DNA of 64,000 nucleotides. It comes from Xanthomonas sacchari (GTDB lineage: Bacteria > Pseudomonadota > Gammaproteobacteria > Xanthomonadales > Xanthomonadaceae). The stretch lies in the NCBI RefSeq assembly GCF_040529065.1, contig NZ_CP132343.1, positions 1,922,001-1,986,000 of the forward strand. The letters run 5' to 3'. A program made the translations under genes and the position numbers. The notes below the pieces were generated by a model that did no database searches, was not told where the DNA came from, and saw only the letters and a program-made list of their open reading frames with translations. Shown here piece by piece: positions 10,436 to 19,253 of the stretch (its first letter is position 1; each line of letters begins with the position of its first letter).

Positions 10436-12574
10436 TCAGAACGAAACGAACGCCGCTTCTTCCAGGCGCGCGGCCTGGGCCGTGGCCGCCGGTCCGCCGA
10501 AGCTGCGGGCGCGTGGCGCACGCTGCATCGGCGACGGCAGGCGCCGCGGTTGCGGGGCCGGTGCCGACGTCGTGGCGGTGCTGGTGGTGAAGAAGCTCAT
10601 GATGGTCTGCAGCTGTTCTGCCTGGCTGCTTACTTCTTCGGCCGTGGCGGCCAATTCTTCAGCGTTGGCAGCGGATTGCTGCGTTGTCTGGCTGAGCTGA
10701 ACGACCGCGGCGTTGATCTGGCCGACGCCCGTGCTCTGTTCCTCGGAGGCGGCGGTGATTTCCTGCACCAGGTCGGAGGTGCGGCGGATCGACGGCTCCA
10801 TCTCGCCGAGCAGGCGCCCGGTGGTCTCGGCCAGGTTCACGCTGGTGCTGGCGACGTCGCCGATCTCATGCGCAGCCACCTGGCTGCGCTCGGCCAGCTT
10901 GCGCACCTCGGCAGCGACCACGGCGAAGCCCTTGCCATGCTCGCCGGCGCGTGCGGCCTCGATCGCCGCGTTCAGCGCCAGCAGGTTGGTCTGGTAGGCG
11001 ATGTCGTCGATGATGCCGATCTTGCGTGCGATCTCCTTCATCGCCGAGACGGTGGCGCGGACCGCCTCGCCGCTCTCGGCGGCCTCGCGCGAGGCCTTGG
11101 CGGCCATGCCGTCGGTGACCTTGGCGTTCTCCGCGTTCTGCGCGATGGAGCCGGTCATCTGCTCCAGCGAGGCGCTGGTCTCCTCCACGCCGGCGGCCTG
11201 CTCGCTGGCCGCCTGGCTCAGCGATTGCGCGGTGGACGACAGTTCTTCGGCGGCGCTGGCCAGGGTGACGGCGTTGCCGTTGACCTCGTTGACGATGCTG
11301 GTGAGCTTGTCGATGGTGGCGTTGACGTAGCGCTGCATGTCGGCGAAGGCGCCCTCGTAATGGCCCTGCACCTGGCGGCTGAGGTCGCCCTCGGCCATCG
11401 CGCCCATCACCTTGATCACGTCGCCGACGCTGCGCAGGTTGCCGCGGGTCTGTTCGATGATCTCGTTGATGAAGGCCTTCTTGCCGGGCAGTTGCGGCAT
11501 CGGCGCGTCGAAATTGCCGCGGCCGAACTCGGCTACCACGCTCAGCGCCTGCTTCTTGACGGCGATGTGCGCGGCAACCATGCGGTTGATGGCCTTGCCG
11601 ATCGCGCAGAACTGCCCGTCCAGGTGCGCGCAGTCGATCTGCACGTCGATGTCGCCCAGGTCGTGCTCCTCGGACATGCGTGCGATCTCGCCGATCAGGC
11701 GCCTGAAGTTGCCGCGCACCTGCTCGATGGTGTCGTTGATGAAGGCCTTCTTGCCCGGCAGCTGCGGCATGTCCGCGTCGAAGTTGCCGCGGCCGAACTC
11801 GGCGACCACGCCCATCGCCTGCTTCTTGACCGCGATGTGGCTGCCGACCATGCGGTTGATGCCGTCGGCCATGCTGCGGAAGTCGCCCTGGAAGTGCGCG
11901 CTGTCGATGCTGGCGTCGATCTCGCCGGCATCGTGCTCCTCGGCAACGCGGCGCATCTCGGCGATCAGGCCGAGCATGTTGCGCCGCACCTGCTCGATGG
12001 TGTCGTTGATGTAGGCCTTCTTGCCCGGCAACGCGGCCAGCGGCGCGGCGAAGTTGCCGCGGCCGAACTCGCCCACGCAGTCGATCGCCTGCTTGCAGAC
12101 GCCGATGTGGGCGCCGACCAGCTGGTTGATATCGCCGGCCACGGTGCGGTAGGCGCCGCTGGACTGCGCGGCATCCAGCATCACGTCGCAGTCGCCGGCG
12201 GCGTGTGCGTGGGTCATGTGCGTGACGTCGGCCTGCAACTGCCGCAGCGGACGCTGCGCGGCGAGCAAGGCCTGGCCGATCTCGCTGCCGCCGGTGGCTG
12301 CGTCCACGCGGTCCAGTTCGCCCTGCGCCAGCGCCTGCAGACCGGTGCGGGCCAGCTCCAGCTCGCGCTGCGCGGCAGCGGCCGCCTGCTGTGCCGCGTG
12401 CACGCTGCGGCCCAGCAGCAGGCCGGCGACCAGCGTGGCCACGGCGACCAGGGTCCAGGCGAGGCCGCTGGCCAGCGGCAGCGCCAGCGCGGCGACAGCG
12501 GCGGCGGCGGGCAGGGCGACGGCGACGACGGCGGCCGTCGGCAGGGTGGTAAGGGGCGTCCGGTTCTGGGACAT
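10436..12574 (-). CDS. Methyl-accepting chemotaxis protein with three 90-aa HAMP-like repeats
   Basis: 712-aa receptor, paralogue of the next gene. Two N-terminal hydrophobic segments (about 14-55) have no large periplasmic loop. The 90-aa unit seen twice in the neighbour occurs three times here (starts near 12211, 11941 and 11671, exactly 270 nt apart), and each carries EFGRGNF and PGKKA(F/Y)IN. The signalling hairpin with [20 protein letters not shown] follows, and the C-terminus is AFVSF. The first repeat is the most diverged ([11 protein letters not shown]). Expansion by unequal recombination between repeats is likely. The ligand is unknown. Confidence 0.93.
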   Translation of the reverse strand: MSQNRTPLTTLPTAAVVAVALPAAAAVAALALPLASGLAWTLVAVATLVAGLLLGRSVHAAQQAAAAAQRELELARTGLQALAQGELDRVDAATGGSEIGQALLAAQRPLRQLQADVTHMTHAHAAGDCDVMLDAAQSSGAYRTVAGDINQLVGAHIGVCKQAIDCVGEFGRGNFAAPLAALPGKKAYINDTIEQVRRNMLGLIAEMRRVAEEHDAGEIDASIDSAHFQGDFRSMADGINRMVGSHIAVKKQAMGVVAEFGRGNFDADMPQLPGKKAFINDTIEQVRGNFRRLIGEIARMSEEHDLGDIDVQIDCAHLDGQFCAIGKAINRMVAAHIAVKKQALSVVAEFGRGNFDAPMPQLPGKKAFINEIIEQTRGNLRSVGDVIKVMGAMAEGDLSRQVQGHYEGAFADMQRYVNATIDKLTSIVNEVNGNAVTLASAAEELSSTAQSLSQAASEQAAGVEETSASLEQMTGSIAQNAENAKVTDGMAAKASREAAESGEAVRATVSAMKEIARKIGIIDDIAYQTNLLALNAAIEAARAGEHGKGFAVVAAEVRKLAERSQVAAHEIGDVASTSVNLAETTGRLLGEMEPSIRRTSDLVQEITAASEEQSTGVGQINAAVVQLSQTTQQSAANAEELAATAEEVSSQAEQLQTIMSFFTTSTATTSAPAPQPRRLPSPMQRAPRARSFGGPAATAQAARLEEAAFVSF

Positions 12575-12631
12575 GGCGGCGATTCCTGGTTGATGGCGCG
12601 ACGTAGGAATGACGGCGGGCGACGCGGCGGC

Positions 12632-14707
12632 TCAGGCCGCCAGCGATTCGGCGCCGGGTTGCAACTGGCCGAGCAGCGACGGCACGTCCAGTATCAACGC
12701 GACCCCACCGCTGCCGAGAATGCTGGAGCCACTGATGCCCTTGACCTGGGCGAAGACCTTGGAGAGCGGCTTGATCACGGTCTGCCACTCGCCGAGCAGG
12801 GTGTCGACCACCAGGCCGAACCGCTGCGCGCCCTGGCGGATCACCACGATGCTCTCGCGCGCCGGCGGCGCGCCGGCGATGGCGAACAGCGAGCGCAGGC
12901 GTACGTAGGGCAGCACGTTGCCGCGCAGGTCGATGTACTCGCTCTGGTAGTTCGGCGCGAACTCCACGCATTCCTCGACCACGTCCAGCGGCACCACGAA
13001 CACCGACTTGCCGACCCCGACCTGAAAGCCGTTGATGATCGCCAGGGTCAGCGGCAGCCGCACCGAGATGGTGGTGCCGACGTCCTGCTGGCTGCTGATG
13101 TCCACGCTGCCGCGCAGCGCGGCGATGTTGCGCTTGACCACGTCCATGCCGACCCCGCGGCCGGACAGATTGGTGACCTTCTCGGCGGTGGAGAAGCCCG
13201 GCTCGAAGATCAGCGCGAACACTTCGCGGTCGGAGAGCTGGCGGCCGGGTTCGATCAGGCCGCGTTCCAACGCCTTGGCCAGGATCCGGTCGCGGTTGAG
13301 GCCGCCGCCGTCGTCGCTGATCTGGATGACGATGCTGCCGGAATCGTGGAAGGCGTTGAGGCGCACGGTGCCGCGCACCGGCTTGCCACGCGCCTGGCGC
13401 ACCTCGGCCGGTTCGATGCCGTGATCCATGGCGTTGCGCACCAGGTGGGTCAGCGGATCGGCGATCTTCTCCACCACCGACTTGTCCAGCTCGGTGTCCT
13501 CGCCATTGACCACCAGCGCGATGTCCTTGCCCAACTCGCGGGCGACGTCGTGGACCACGCGGTGGAAGCGGCTGAAGGTGCCGCCGATCTTGACCATGCG
13601 CAGCTGCAGCGCGCTTTCGCGCACCTCTTCGACCAGCCCGGCCAGGATCGAGGTGGATTCCAGCAATTGCGCATCGCCGGTGCGCTGGGCGTTGGCGCCG
13701 GTGCTGGCGACGGCGATGATCAGTTCGCCGACCAGGTCGATCATGCGGTCCAGCTTGTCGGCGTCGACGCGGATCGAGCCGCCTTCGCCGCGCGCGCCCG
13801 CGGCCTTGGCCGGGCCGGCGCTGGCGGCAGTGGTGGCCGCTGCCGCCGGCGTGCTGGCCGCGGCGGGCGCGGCCGCAACCGGCGCGTCGGCGTTGTCGAA
13901 CCCGGCGAAATCGTCGGCACTGGCCTGGCTGCCGGCCTCGGCCACCAGCAGCGGCAGATCCAGGTTGGCGGCGTCGCCCTGCGGGTCCACCGCCAGCACC
14001 TGCAGGTCGCAGTCGTCGCGCACGAATTCGAAGATGTCCTCGATCGCCGCCTGTTGCGCGTCGCTGCGCAGCAGGATGTCGAAGCCCAGGTAGCAGGCCT
14101 CCGGATCCAGGTCCGGCAACGCCGGCACGCGGTCGTGGCGGGTGCGTACCGCTTCCAGGCTGCCGAGGCTGCGCAGGCAGCGGATCAGGTGCAGCGGCGA
14201 GTTGCCGAAGCGCAGCGCATCGGTGAACAGCTGCAGCGAGATCCGCCAGTAGCCGGTGTGCGCGGGCGCGGCCGGCGCTGCCGCGGCGGCGCTCGCCTTG
14301 GCCGCCGGCGTGGCGGCGGGTTGCAGGTAGGTCTGCAGACGTTGCAGCAGCGGCGCGCCGTCGGCGGTGAGCGTGGCTTCGTCGGCCTTGCCGCCGGCCG
14401 CGGCTTCCACCAGCGCGCGGATGTGGTCGCAGCAGGCCAGCATCAGTTGGATCAGCTCCGAATCCAGAGCGACGGCATGCTCGCGCACCAGGTCCAGCAC
14501 GCTCTCCACCACGTGGGTGAAGCCGACCAGTTGCGCCAGGTCGAACAGGCCGCCGGAGCCCTTGATGGTGTGGGCGGCGCGAAAGATCGCGTTGACCGCA
14601 TCCGGACCGGCTTCGCCGCGCTCGGCTTCCAACAGATTGCGCTCCATGTCCTCGAGCAGGTCGCGGCTCTCGGCGATGAAGGTCTGCAGCAATTGATCCA
14701 TGTTCAT
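12632..14707 (-). CDS. cheA: CheA, chemotaxis sensor histidine kinase
   Basis: Cytoplasmic kinase that phosphorylates CheB and the RR-EAL protein. It has an N-terminal HPt domain with the phosphoacceptor His46 in AAHTIKGSGG and an intermediate region ending in an Ala-rich linker. The dimerisation helix reads DKLDRMIDLVGELI. The ATPase has boxes N (LVRNAMDHGIE), G1 (DDGGGL) and G2 (GRGVGMDVVKRNI), and a C-terminal CheW-like domain follows. I place the start at ATG 14707 (691 aa); a second ATG is two codons later at 14701. It begins 13 nt after the STAS gene, so translation is probably coupled. Confidence 0.95.
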   Translation of the reverse strand: MNMDQLLQTFIAESRDLLEDMERNLLEAERGEAGPDAVNAIFRAAHTIKGSGGLFDLAQLVGFTHVVESVLDLVREHAVALDSELIQLMLACCDHIRALVEAAAGGKADEATLTADGAPLLQRLQTYLQPAATPAAKASAAAAAPAAPAHTGYWRISLQLFTDALRFGNSPLHLIRCLRSLGSLEAVRTRHDRVPALPDLDPEACYLGFDILLRSDAQQAAIEDIFEFVRDDCDLQVLAVDPQGDAANLDLPLLVAEAGSQASADDFAGFDNADAPVAAAPAAASTPAAAATTAASAGPAKAAGARGEGGSIRVDADKLDRMIDLVGELIIAVASTGANAQRTGDAQLLESTSILAGLVEEVRESALQLRMVKIGGTFSRFHRVVHDVARELGKDIALVVNGEDTELDKSVVEKIADPLTHLVRNAMDHGIEPAEVRQARGKPVRGTVRLNAFHDSGSIVIQISDDGGGLNRDRILAKALERGLIEPGRQLSDREVFALIFEPGFSTAEKVTNLSGRGVGMDVVKRNIAALRGSVDISSQQDVGTTISVRLPLTLAIINGFQVGVGKSVFVVPLDVVEECVEFAPNYQSEYIDLRGNVLPYVRLRSLFAIAGAPPARESIVVIRQGAQRFGLVVDTLLGEWQTVIKPLSKVFAQVKGISGSSILGSGGVALILDVPSLLGQLQPGAESLAA

Positions 14708-14720
14708 GTCGTGCTGCCGA

Positions 14721-15041
14721 TTAGTGAAGGGTGTCGTCGCCGACGCGCTCGAACGCGTCGTCCAGGCCGAGCAGGGCCAGCGCATCGCCGACCGCGGTGC
14801 TGCAGCCCTCGAGCTGGAATGGGCGTCCCAGTGCGCGCAGTGCCGCCTGGGTGGCCAGCAGCAGCTGCACGCCGGTGGCGTCGATGTCGGTCACCTCCTG
14901 CAACTGCAGGCGCAACCCGCCGGGATGTTCCAGCGCGGGCAGCAGCAGCGGCTTGAGTTCGGCCGCGCGGCGGATGGTCATGTCGCCGTCCACGATCAGT
15001 TGCAGCGGCGGATCCTGTTCGTCGGGGGGCGTCGAGCGCAT
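14721..15041 (-). CDS. STAS-domain protein (anti-sigma-factor-antagonist-like)
   Basis: 106-aa single STAS domain: LIVDGDMTIRRAAELKPLLL, then LRLQLQEVTDIDATGVQLLL, the typical D-(S/T)-x-G switch region with Asp-Ala-Thr-Gly, so a phosphorylatable Thr rather than Ser. A GGAG lies 8 nt before the ATG. It is the first gene of the chemosensory operon, directly behind a sigma28-like promoter. STAS proteins at the head of such clusters act as phosphorylatable switches, but its partner cannot be seen. No anti-sigma kinase other than CheA is nearby. Confidence 0.85.
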   Translation of the reverse strand: MRSTPPDEQDPPLQLIVDGDMTIRRAAELKPLLLPALEHPGGLRLQLQEVTDIDATGVQLLLATQAALRALGRPFQLEGCSTAVGDALALLGLDDAFERVGDDTLH

Positions 15042-15098
15042 GGCGGGTCTCCGGCAGGGAAGTGGGAAAAGCCGGTGTCGCCGGCTTCGGTAAGAGCG

Positions 15099-15124
15099 AT
15101 ATCGGCGCGGACAGGAAATATTTA
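15099..15124 (-). promoter_or_regulatory. Sigma28 (FliA)-type promoter for the chemosensory operon
   Basis: On the minus strand TAAA (15124-15121) is followed after 14 nt by GCCGATAT (15106-15099), close to the enterobacterial FliA consensus TAAA-N15-GCCGATAA. Transcription would start about 50 nt before the STAS start codon. The -35 half lies in a direct repeat of AAATATTTAG (15117-15136 on the plus strand). Confidence 0.6.
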
Positions 15125-15309
15125 GAAATATTTAGCGCGCGTGAAGCATTTGTCTCCCACACCGCACGCGAGCCTGAGTGGTTCAGAACAACGCAAGATG
15201 CGCATCCCATAAAGACTTGGGCGCGGTGTGCTTCAAGGTCTGTTGCACGTGCCGTGCCAAACGCGACGGCGTGTGAAGACGTCAAAAAAGCCGCGCGACG
15301 CGTCGCCGT

Positions 15310-15329
15310 CGGTCTTCACGTGAAGACCG
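15310..15329. other. 20-bp perfect palindrome in the intergenic region
   Basis: CGGTCTTCACGTGAAGACCG is a perfect dyad between the 3' end of mfd (15467) and the promoter of the chemosensory operon. A related GTGAAGAC occurs about 40 bp before it, at 15271-15278. It could be an operator for a dimeric regulator about 185 bp upstream of the sigma28-like promoter; it has no T-tract and its loop is too small for a good terminator. Nothing else is recognised in the 425 bp from 15042 to 15466. Confidence 0.5.
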
Positions 15330-15466
15330 TTGCATTCGCGTGTTGCGAGTTGCAGGCGAGCCGTACGCCGCCGCATGTCGCGATGGCGTGTCTGCGCAAG
15401 ACAGCTGCGGCCCCTGTACGGTGGCCGCTCGTGGGCGCAGTGCGGGCAGAGGGTCGCCCGCGTCGC

Positions 15467-18400
15467 TCAGCGTGGCGACAGCGCGGTCAGCAGGCCGCGC
15501 GCGGCATTGAAACGGTCGGCCGCTTCCGGCAGCGGCAGCTTGAGCTTCAGCTTGTCCGGGCCATCCATCGCGTACAGCTTGGGCTGCTTCTGGATCATCT
15601 GGATGATGGTCATCGGATCCACGTTGGGCTTGGCCTCGAACACCAGGCGCCCGCCGTGTTCGCCCAGTTCCAGCTTGCGGATGCCCAGCGCATTGGCCTG
15701 CAGCTTCAGTTCGGCGATCGCGAACAGGTGCTTCACCGGATCCGGCAGCAGGCCGAAGCGGTCGATCATCTCCACCTGCAGTTCGCGCAGGCCATCGCTG
15801 TCGCGGGCGCTGGAAATGCGCTTGTACAGGGTCAGGCGCGTATGCACGTCGGGCAGGTAGTCGTCGGGGATCAGGGCGGGCACATGCAGTTCCACTTCGG
15901 CGCCGCGCACTTCCTCGCCGGCGTCCAGGTCAGGCAGCTTGCCCTGGCGGATGCTGCGCACCGCGCGTTCCAGCAGTTCGGTGTACAGGCTGAAGCCGAC
16001 CTCGGCCATCTGCCCGCTCTGGTCCTCGCCGAGCAGTTCGCCGGCGCCGCGGATTTCCAGGTCGTGGGTGGCGAGCGTGAAGCCGGCGCCCAGCTCGTCC
16101 ATCGAGGCGATTGCATCCAGGCGCTTCTGCGCATCGGGGGTGATGCTGCGCCGGTCCGGTACCAGCAGGTAGGCGTAGGCGCGATGGTGTGAGCGGCCGA
16201 CACGGCCGCGCAACTGGTGCAGCTGCGCCAGGCCGAAGCGGTCGGCGCGGTTGATGACGATGGTGTTGGCGTTGGGGATGTCGATGCCCGATTCGATGAT
16301 CGTGGTCGACAGCAGCACGTTGAAGCGCTGCTTCTGGAAATCCAGCATCACCTTTTCCAGCTCGCGCTCGGGCATCTGCCCGTGGGCGATGCCGATGCGC
16401 GCCTCCGGCACCAGTTCGCTCAGCTCGCGCTGCATGCGGCCGATGCTCTCCACGTCGTTGTGCAAGAAGTACAGCTGGCCGCCGCGCGCCAGTTCGCGCT
16501 GGAAGGCCTCGCGCAGCAGCGCGTTGTCCCACTGGGTGACGAAGGTCTGCACCGCCAGCCGGTTCGGCGGCGGCGTGGCGATGATCGACAGGTCGCGCAG
16601 GCCGGCCATGGCCATGTTCAAGGTGCGCGGGATCGGCGTGGCGGTGAGGGTCAGCAGGTGCACGTTGGCGCGCAGCGCCTTCAGTGCTTCCTTCTGGCGC
16701 ACACCGAAGCGCTGCTCCTCGTCGACGATGACCATGCCCAGGTCCTTGAACTTCACGTCCGGCTGCAGCAGGCGATGGGTGCCGACGATCACGTCGATGC
16801 TGCCGGCGGCGACCTTCTCCAGTTCGGCCTTGATCTCCTTGCTGCTCTTGAAGCGCGACAGCACCTCGACCTTGAGCGGGTAGTCGGCGAAGCGGTCGCG
16901 GAAGTTGCGGTAGTGCTGTTCGGCCAGCAGCGTGGTCGGCACCAGCACCGCCACCTGCTTGCCGGCGCTGGCCGCGGCGAAGGCCGCGCGCACCGCGACC
17001 TCGGTCTTGCCGAAGCCGACGTCGCCGCACACCACGCGGTCCATCGGCTGGCTGCTGGCCAAGTCGCGCAGGGTGGCGTCGATCGCGGCCAGCTGGTCGG
17101 GGGTTTCCTCGAACGGGAAGCCGGCGGCGAACGGCTCGTACATCGCCCGGTCCACCTGCAACGCCAGCCCGGCGCGGGCCTGGCGACGCGCCTGGATCTC
17201 CAGCAGCTCCGCGGCCACGTCGCGCACCTTCTCGGCGGCCTTGCGCTTGGCCTTGGTCCATTGCTCGCCGCCCAGCGAATGCAGCGGCGCGGTCTCGGCC
17301 GAGGCGCCGGAGTAGCGGCTGATCAGGTGCAACTGCGCGACCGGCACGTACAGCCGGTCGCCCTTGGCGTATTCGATTTCCAGGAACTCGCCGGGCATGC
17401 CGCCGGCATCGAGCACGATCAGCCCGCGGTAGCGGCCGACGCCATGGTCCTCGTGCACGATCGGCGCGCCCTCGGACAGCTCGCCCAGGTCGCGGATGAT
17501 CGCTTCCGGCTCGCGTCCCACGCGGCGGCTGCGCCGCGGCTGGCTGGCGCGCTCGGGGAACAACTGGCGCTCGGTCAGCACCGCGATGCGCGGCTCCTCC
17601 AGCGCGAAGCCGTCGTCGAGCGGCGCCACGGCAATGGCGAAACGTGCAGCGATCGCGCCGGAGTCCAGCCCCTCTCCCTCCGGGAGAGGGGTTGGGGTGA
17701 GGGTACGACCGCTAGAGTTTTGTGTCTGCGCAGCTTTGGAAGCTGCCGCCGACCCGGCCTTCTTCGTTTCCGACCGCGCGAGCGCCGCACCCTCATCCGG
17801 CGCTTCGCGCCACCTTCTCCCGGTGGGAGAAGGAACAAATGCCGCGAAATTCGGCAGCACCTCCGGCTTCAACTCCGCGGCCGCCAACACTTCCAGCAGC
17901 GCCTCGCGGCGGCCCGGTGAATCGGCCGCGATCAGCACCCGGCCCGGGTAGTGATCGAGGAAGCTCTTCAGCGCCGCGCCTGGCGCAGCGTCCTTGGCCG
18001 CCACCGGCAGCGGCGGCAGCGGCTGGTCGCCCAGCGCCTGCGCCTCGTCGATGCGCGGGTGGTCGGCGGCCCACACGTCGATGCGCGGCAGCCCGTTGAG
18101 GCGTTCGCGCAGCGCGTCCGGCGCCTGGTACAGCTCTTCCGGCGCCAGCAGCGGGCGCTCCACGTCGTGGCGGCGTTGCTCGTAGCGGGCCTGGGTCTGC
18201 GCCCAGAACGCATCGGCGGCGGCGCCCACGCCCGGGGCGATCAACGGCAGCACGTGCTCGCCCAGGTAATCGAACAGGGTGGCGGTGGCCTCGCGCGCGC
18301 CGCTGCCACGGGTCTCCTGGAAGAACAGCGGCAGGTAGTACTCGATGCCCGACGGCGCCAGCCCGGCCTTCAGATCCTGGTACAGCGCGCTGCGCCGGGT

Positions 18401-19135
18401 GTCCACGTCGAAACGTTCGCGCAGCGCGGTCAACACCCGCTCCACGCTCGCATCGTCCATCGGCACTTCGCGCCCGGGCAGCATGCGCACCGCCTGCACA
18501 TGGTCCAGCGAACGCTGCGACTCCGGGTCGAAGGCGCGGATCGAATCGATGTCCTCGTCCAGCAGTTCGATGCGCAACGGTGCGTCGGTGCCCATCGGGT
18601 ACACGTCGAGCAGGCCGCCGCGCACGGCGAAATCGCCCGGGTCCATCACCTGCGGCACGTTGCGGTAGCCGGCGCTTTCCAGCCGCCGCTTCTCCGCATC
18701 CAGGTCCAGGCGCTGGCCCACGCGCAAGTCGAAACTGCCGCCGACGATGTAGCGCAGCGGCGCCACCCGCTGCATCAGCGTCTGCACCGGCACCACCACG
18801 ATGCCCTGGGTCAGCGTCGGCAGCCGGTGCAGCGCGGCCAGGCGCTGGCTGACGATGTCCGGGTGCGGACTGAACTGGTCGTAGGGCAGGGTTTCCCAGT
18901 CCGGAAACGGCACCACCGGCAGGCTCGGATCGTCGCCGAGCAGGCTGTGCAGGTCGGCTTCGAGCTGATGCGCGCTCTGGTTGTCGCGTGCGACCACCAG
19001 CAACGGCCCGCGATGCGCGGACGCGGCGCAGGCGATGTGCCAGGCCAGTGCGGTGGAGGACGCGGGAGCGCGCCAGTGCGCGCGGAGCTGGCCGGACTTG
19101 GGCAGCGGCGGAACGGGGAAGGGAAGGGGCGGCAT
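15467..19135 (-). CDS. mfd: Mfd, transcription-repair coupling factor
   Basis: ATP-dependent translocase that removes RNA polymerase stalled at lesions and recruits UvrA. The N-terminal UvrB-homology module starts at MPPLPFPVPPLP. The RNAP-interaction domain (VHEDHGVGRYRGL ... LYVPVAQLHLISRYSG) follows at about residues 540-620. The RecG-like motor has Walker A GDVGFGKTEVAVRAAF, a DEEQ box (IVDEEQRFGV) and TATPIPRTLNMA, and a C-terminal regulatory domain follows. It is 1222 aa, longer than the usual roughly 1150. The excess is a low-complexity segment at about residues 434-489 encoded by two intergenic-type repeat hairpins (see that feature). The frame is intact. The C-terminal 3' end leads into the chemosensory promoter region. 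Confidence 0.95.
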   Translation of the reverse strand: MPPLPFPVPPLPKSGQLRAHWRAPASSTALAWHIACAASAHRGPLLVVARDNQSAHQLEADLHSLLGDDPSLPVVPFPDWETLPYDQFSPHPDIVSQRLAALHRLPTLTQGIVVVPVQTLMQRVAPLRYIVGGSFDLRVGQRLDLDAEKRRLESAGYRNVPQVMDPGDFAVRGGLLDVYPMGTDAPLRIELLDEDIDSIRAFDPESQRSLDHVQAVRMLPGREVPMDDASVERVLTALRERFDVDTRRSALYQDLKAGLAPSGIEYYLPLFFQETRGSGAREATATLFDYLGEHVLPLIAPGVGAAADAFWAQTQARYEQRRHDVERPLLAPEELYQAPDALRERLNGLPRIDVWAADHPRIDEAQALGDQPLPPLPVAAKDAAPGAALKSFLDHYPGRVLIAADSPGRREALLEVLAAAELKPEVLPNFAAFVPSPTGRRWREAPDEGAALARSETKKAGSAAASKAAQTQNSSGRTLTPTPLPEGEGLDSGAIAARFAIAVAPLDDGFALEEPRIAVLTERQLFPERASQPRRSRRVGREPEAIIRDLGELSEGAPIVHEDHGVGRYRGLIVLDAGGMPGEFLEIEYAKGDRLYVPVAQLHLISRYSGASAETAPLHSLGGEQWTKAKRKAAEKVRDVAAELLEIQARRQARAGLALQVDRAMYEPFAAGFPFEETPDQLAAIDATLRDLASSQPMDRVVCGDVGFGKTEVAVRAAFAAASAGKQVAVLVPTTLLAEQHYRNFRDRFADYPLKVEVLSRFKSSKEIKAELEKVAAGSIDVIVGTHRLLQPDVKFKDLGMVIVDEEQRFGVRQKEALKALRANVHLLTLTATPIPRTLNMAMAGLRDLSIIATPPPNRLAVQTFVTQWDNALLREAFQRELARGGQLYFLHNDVESIGRMQRELSELVPEARIGIAHGQMPERELEKVMLDFQKQRFNVLLSTTIIESGIDIPNANTIVINRADRFGLAQLHQLRGRVGRSHHRAYAYLLVPDRRSITPDAQKRLDAIASMDELGAGFTLATHDLEIRGAGELLGEDQSGQMAEVGFSLYTELLERAVRSIRQGKLPDLDAGEEVRGAEVELHVPALIPDDYLPDVHTRLTLYKRISSARDSDGLRELQVEMIDRFGLLPDPVKHLFAIAELKLQANALGIRKLELGEHGGRLVFEAKPNVDPMTIIQMIQKQPKLYAMDGPDKLKLKLPLPEAADRFNAARGLLTALSPR
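17669..17833. repeat. Pair of intergenic-type palindromic repeats inserted in frame in mfd
   Basis: A 10-bp stem (17669-17678 / 17682-17691, loop TCC) and a 9-bp stem (17813-17821 / 17825-17833, loop GGT) belong to the same CCyyCTCCC-NNN-GGGAGrrGG type. A further GGCGC-TTC-GCGCC hairpin sits at 17799-17811. Translated on the mfd strand they give LTPTPLPEGEG and SPTGRRWREAPDEG, peptides that recur wherever this repeat is read through. The insert keeps the reading frame. Confidence 0.85.
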
Positions 19136-19253
19136 GGACCGTGGAGTTTAGCAAAGCCGGGTGCCGCGACCGGCGCGGCGCAACCCGGGAAACGCCGCGC
19201 GCCGGTTGGCTGCGCGGGCGGGAATGGCGGAGAGTGGTTCCGTGCGCGAGAAC

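Noticed and set aside
17669-17833. mfd as a pseudogene because of the insertion
   Set aside because: The frame is open, and all motor and RNAP-interaction motifs are intact, so the insert looks like a tolerated linker.
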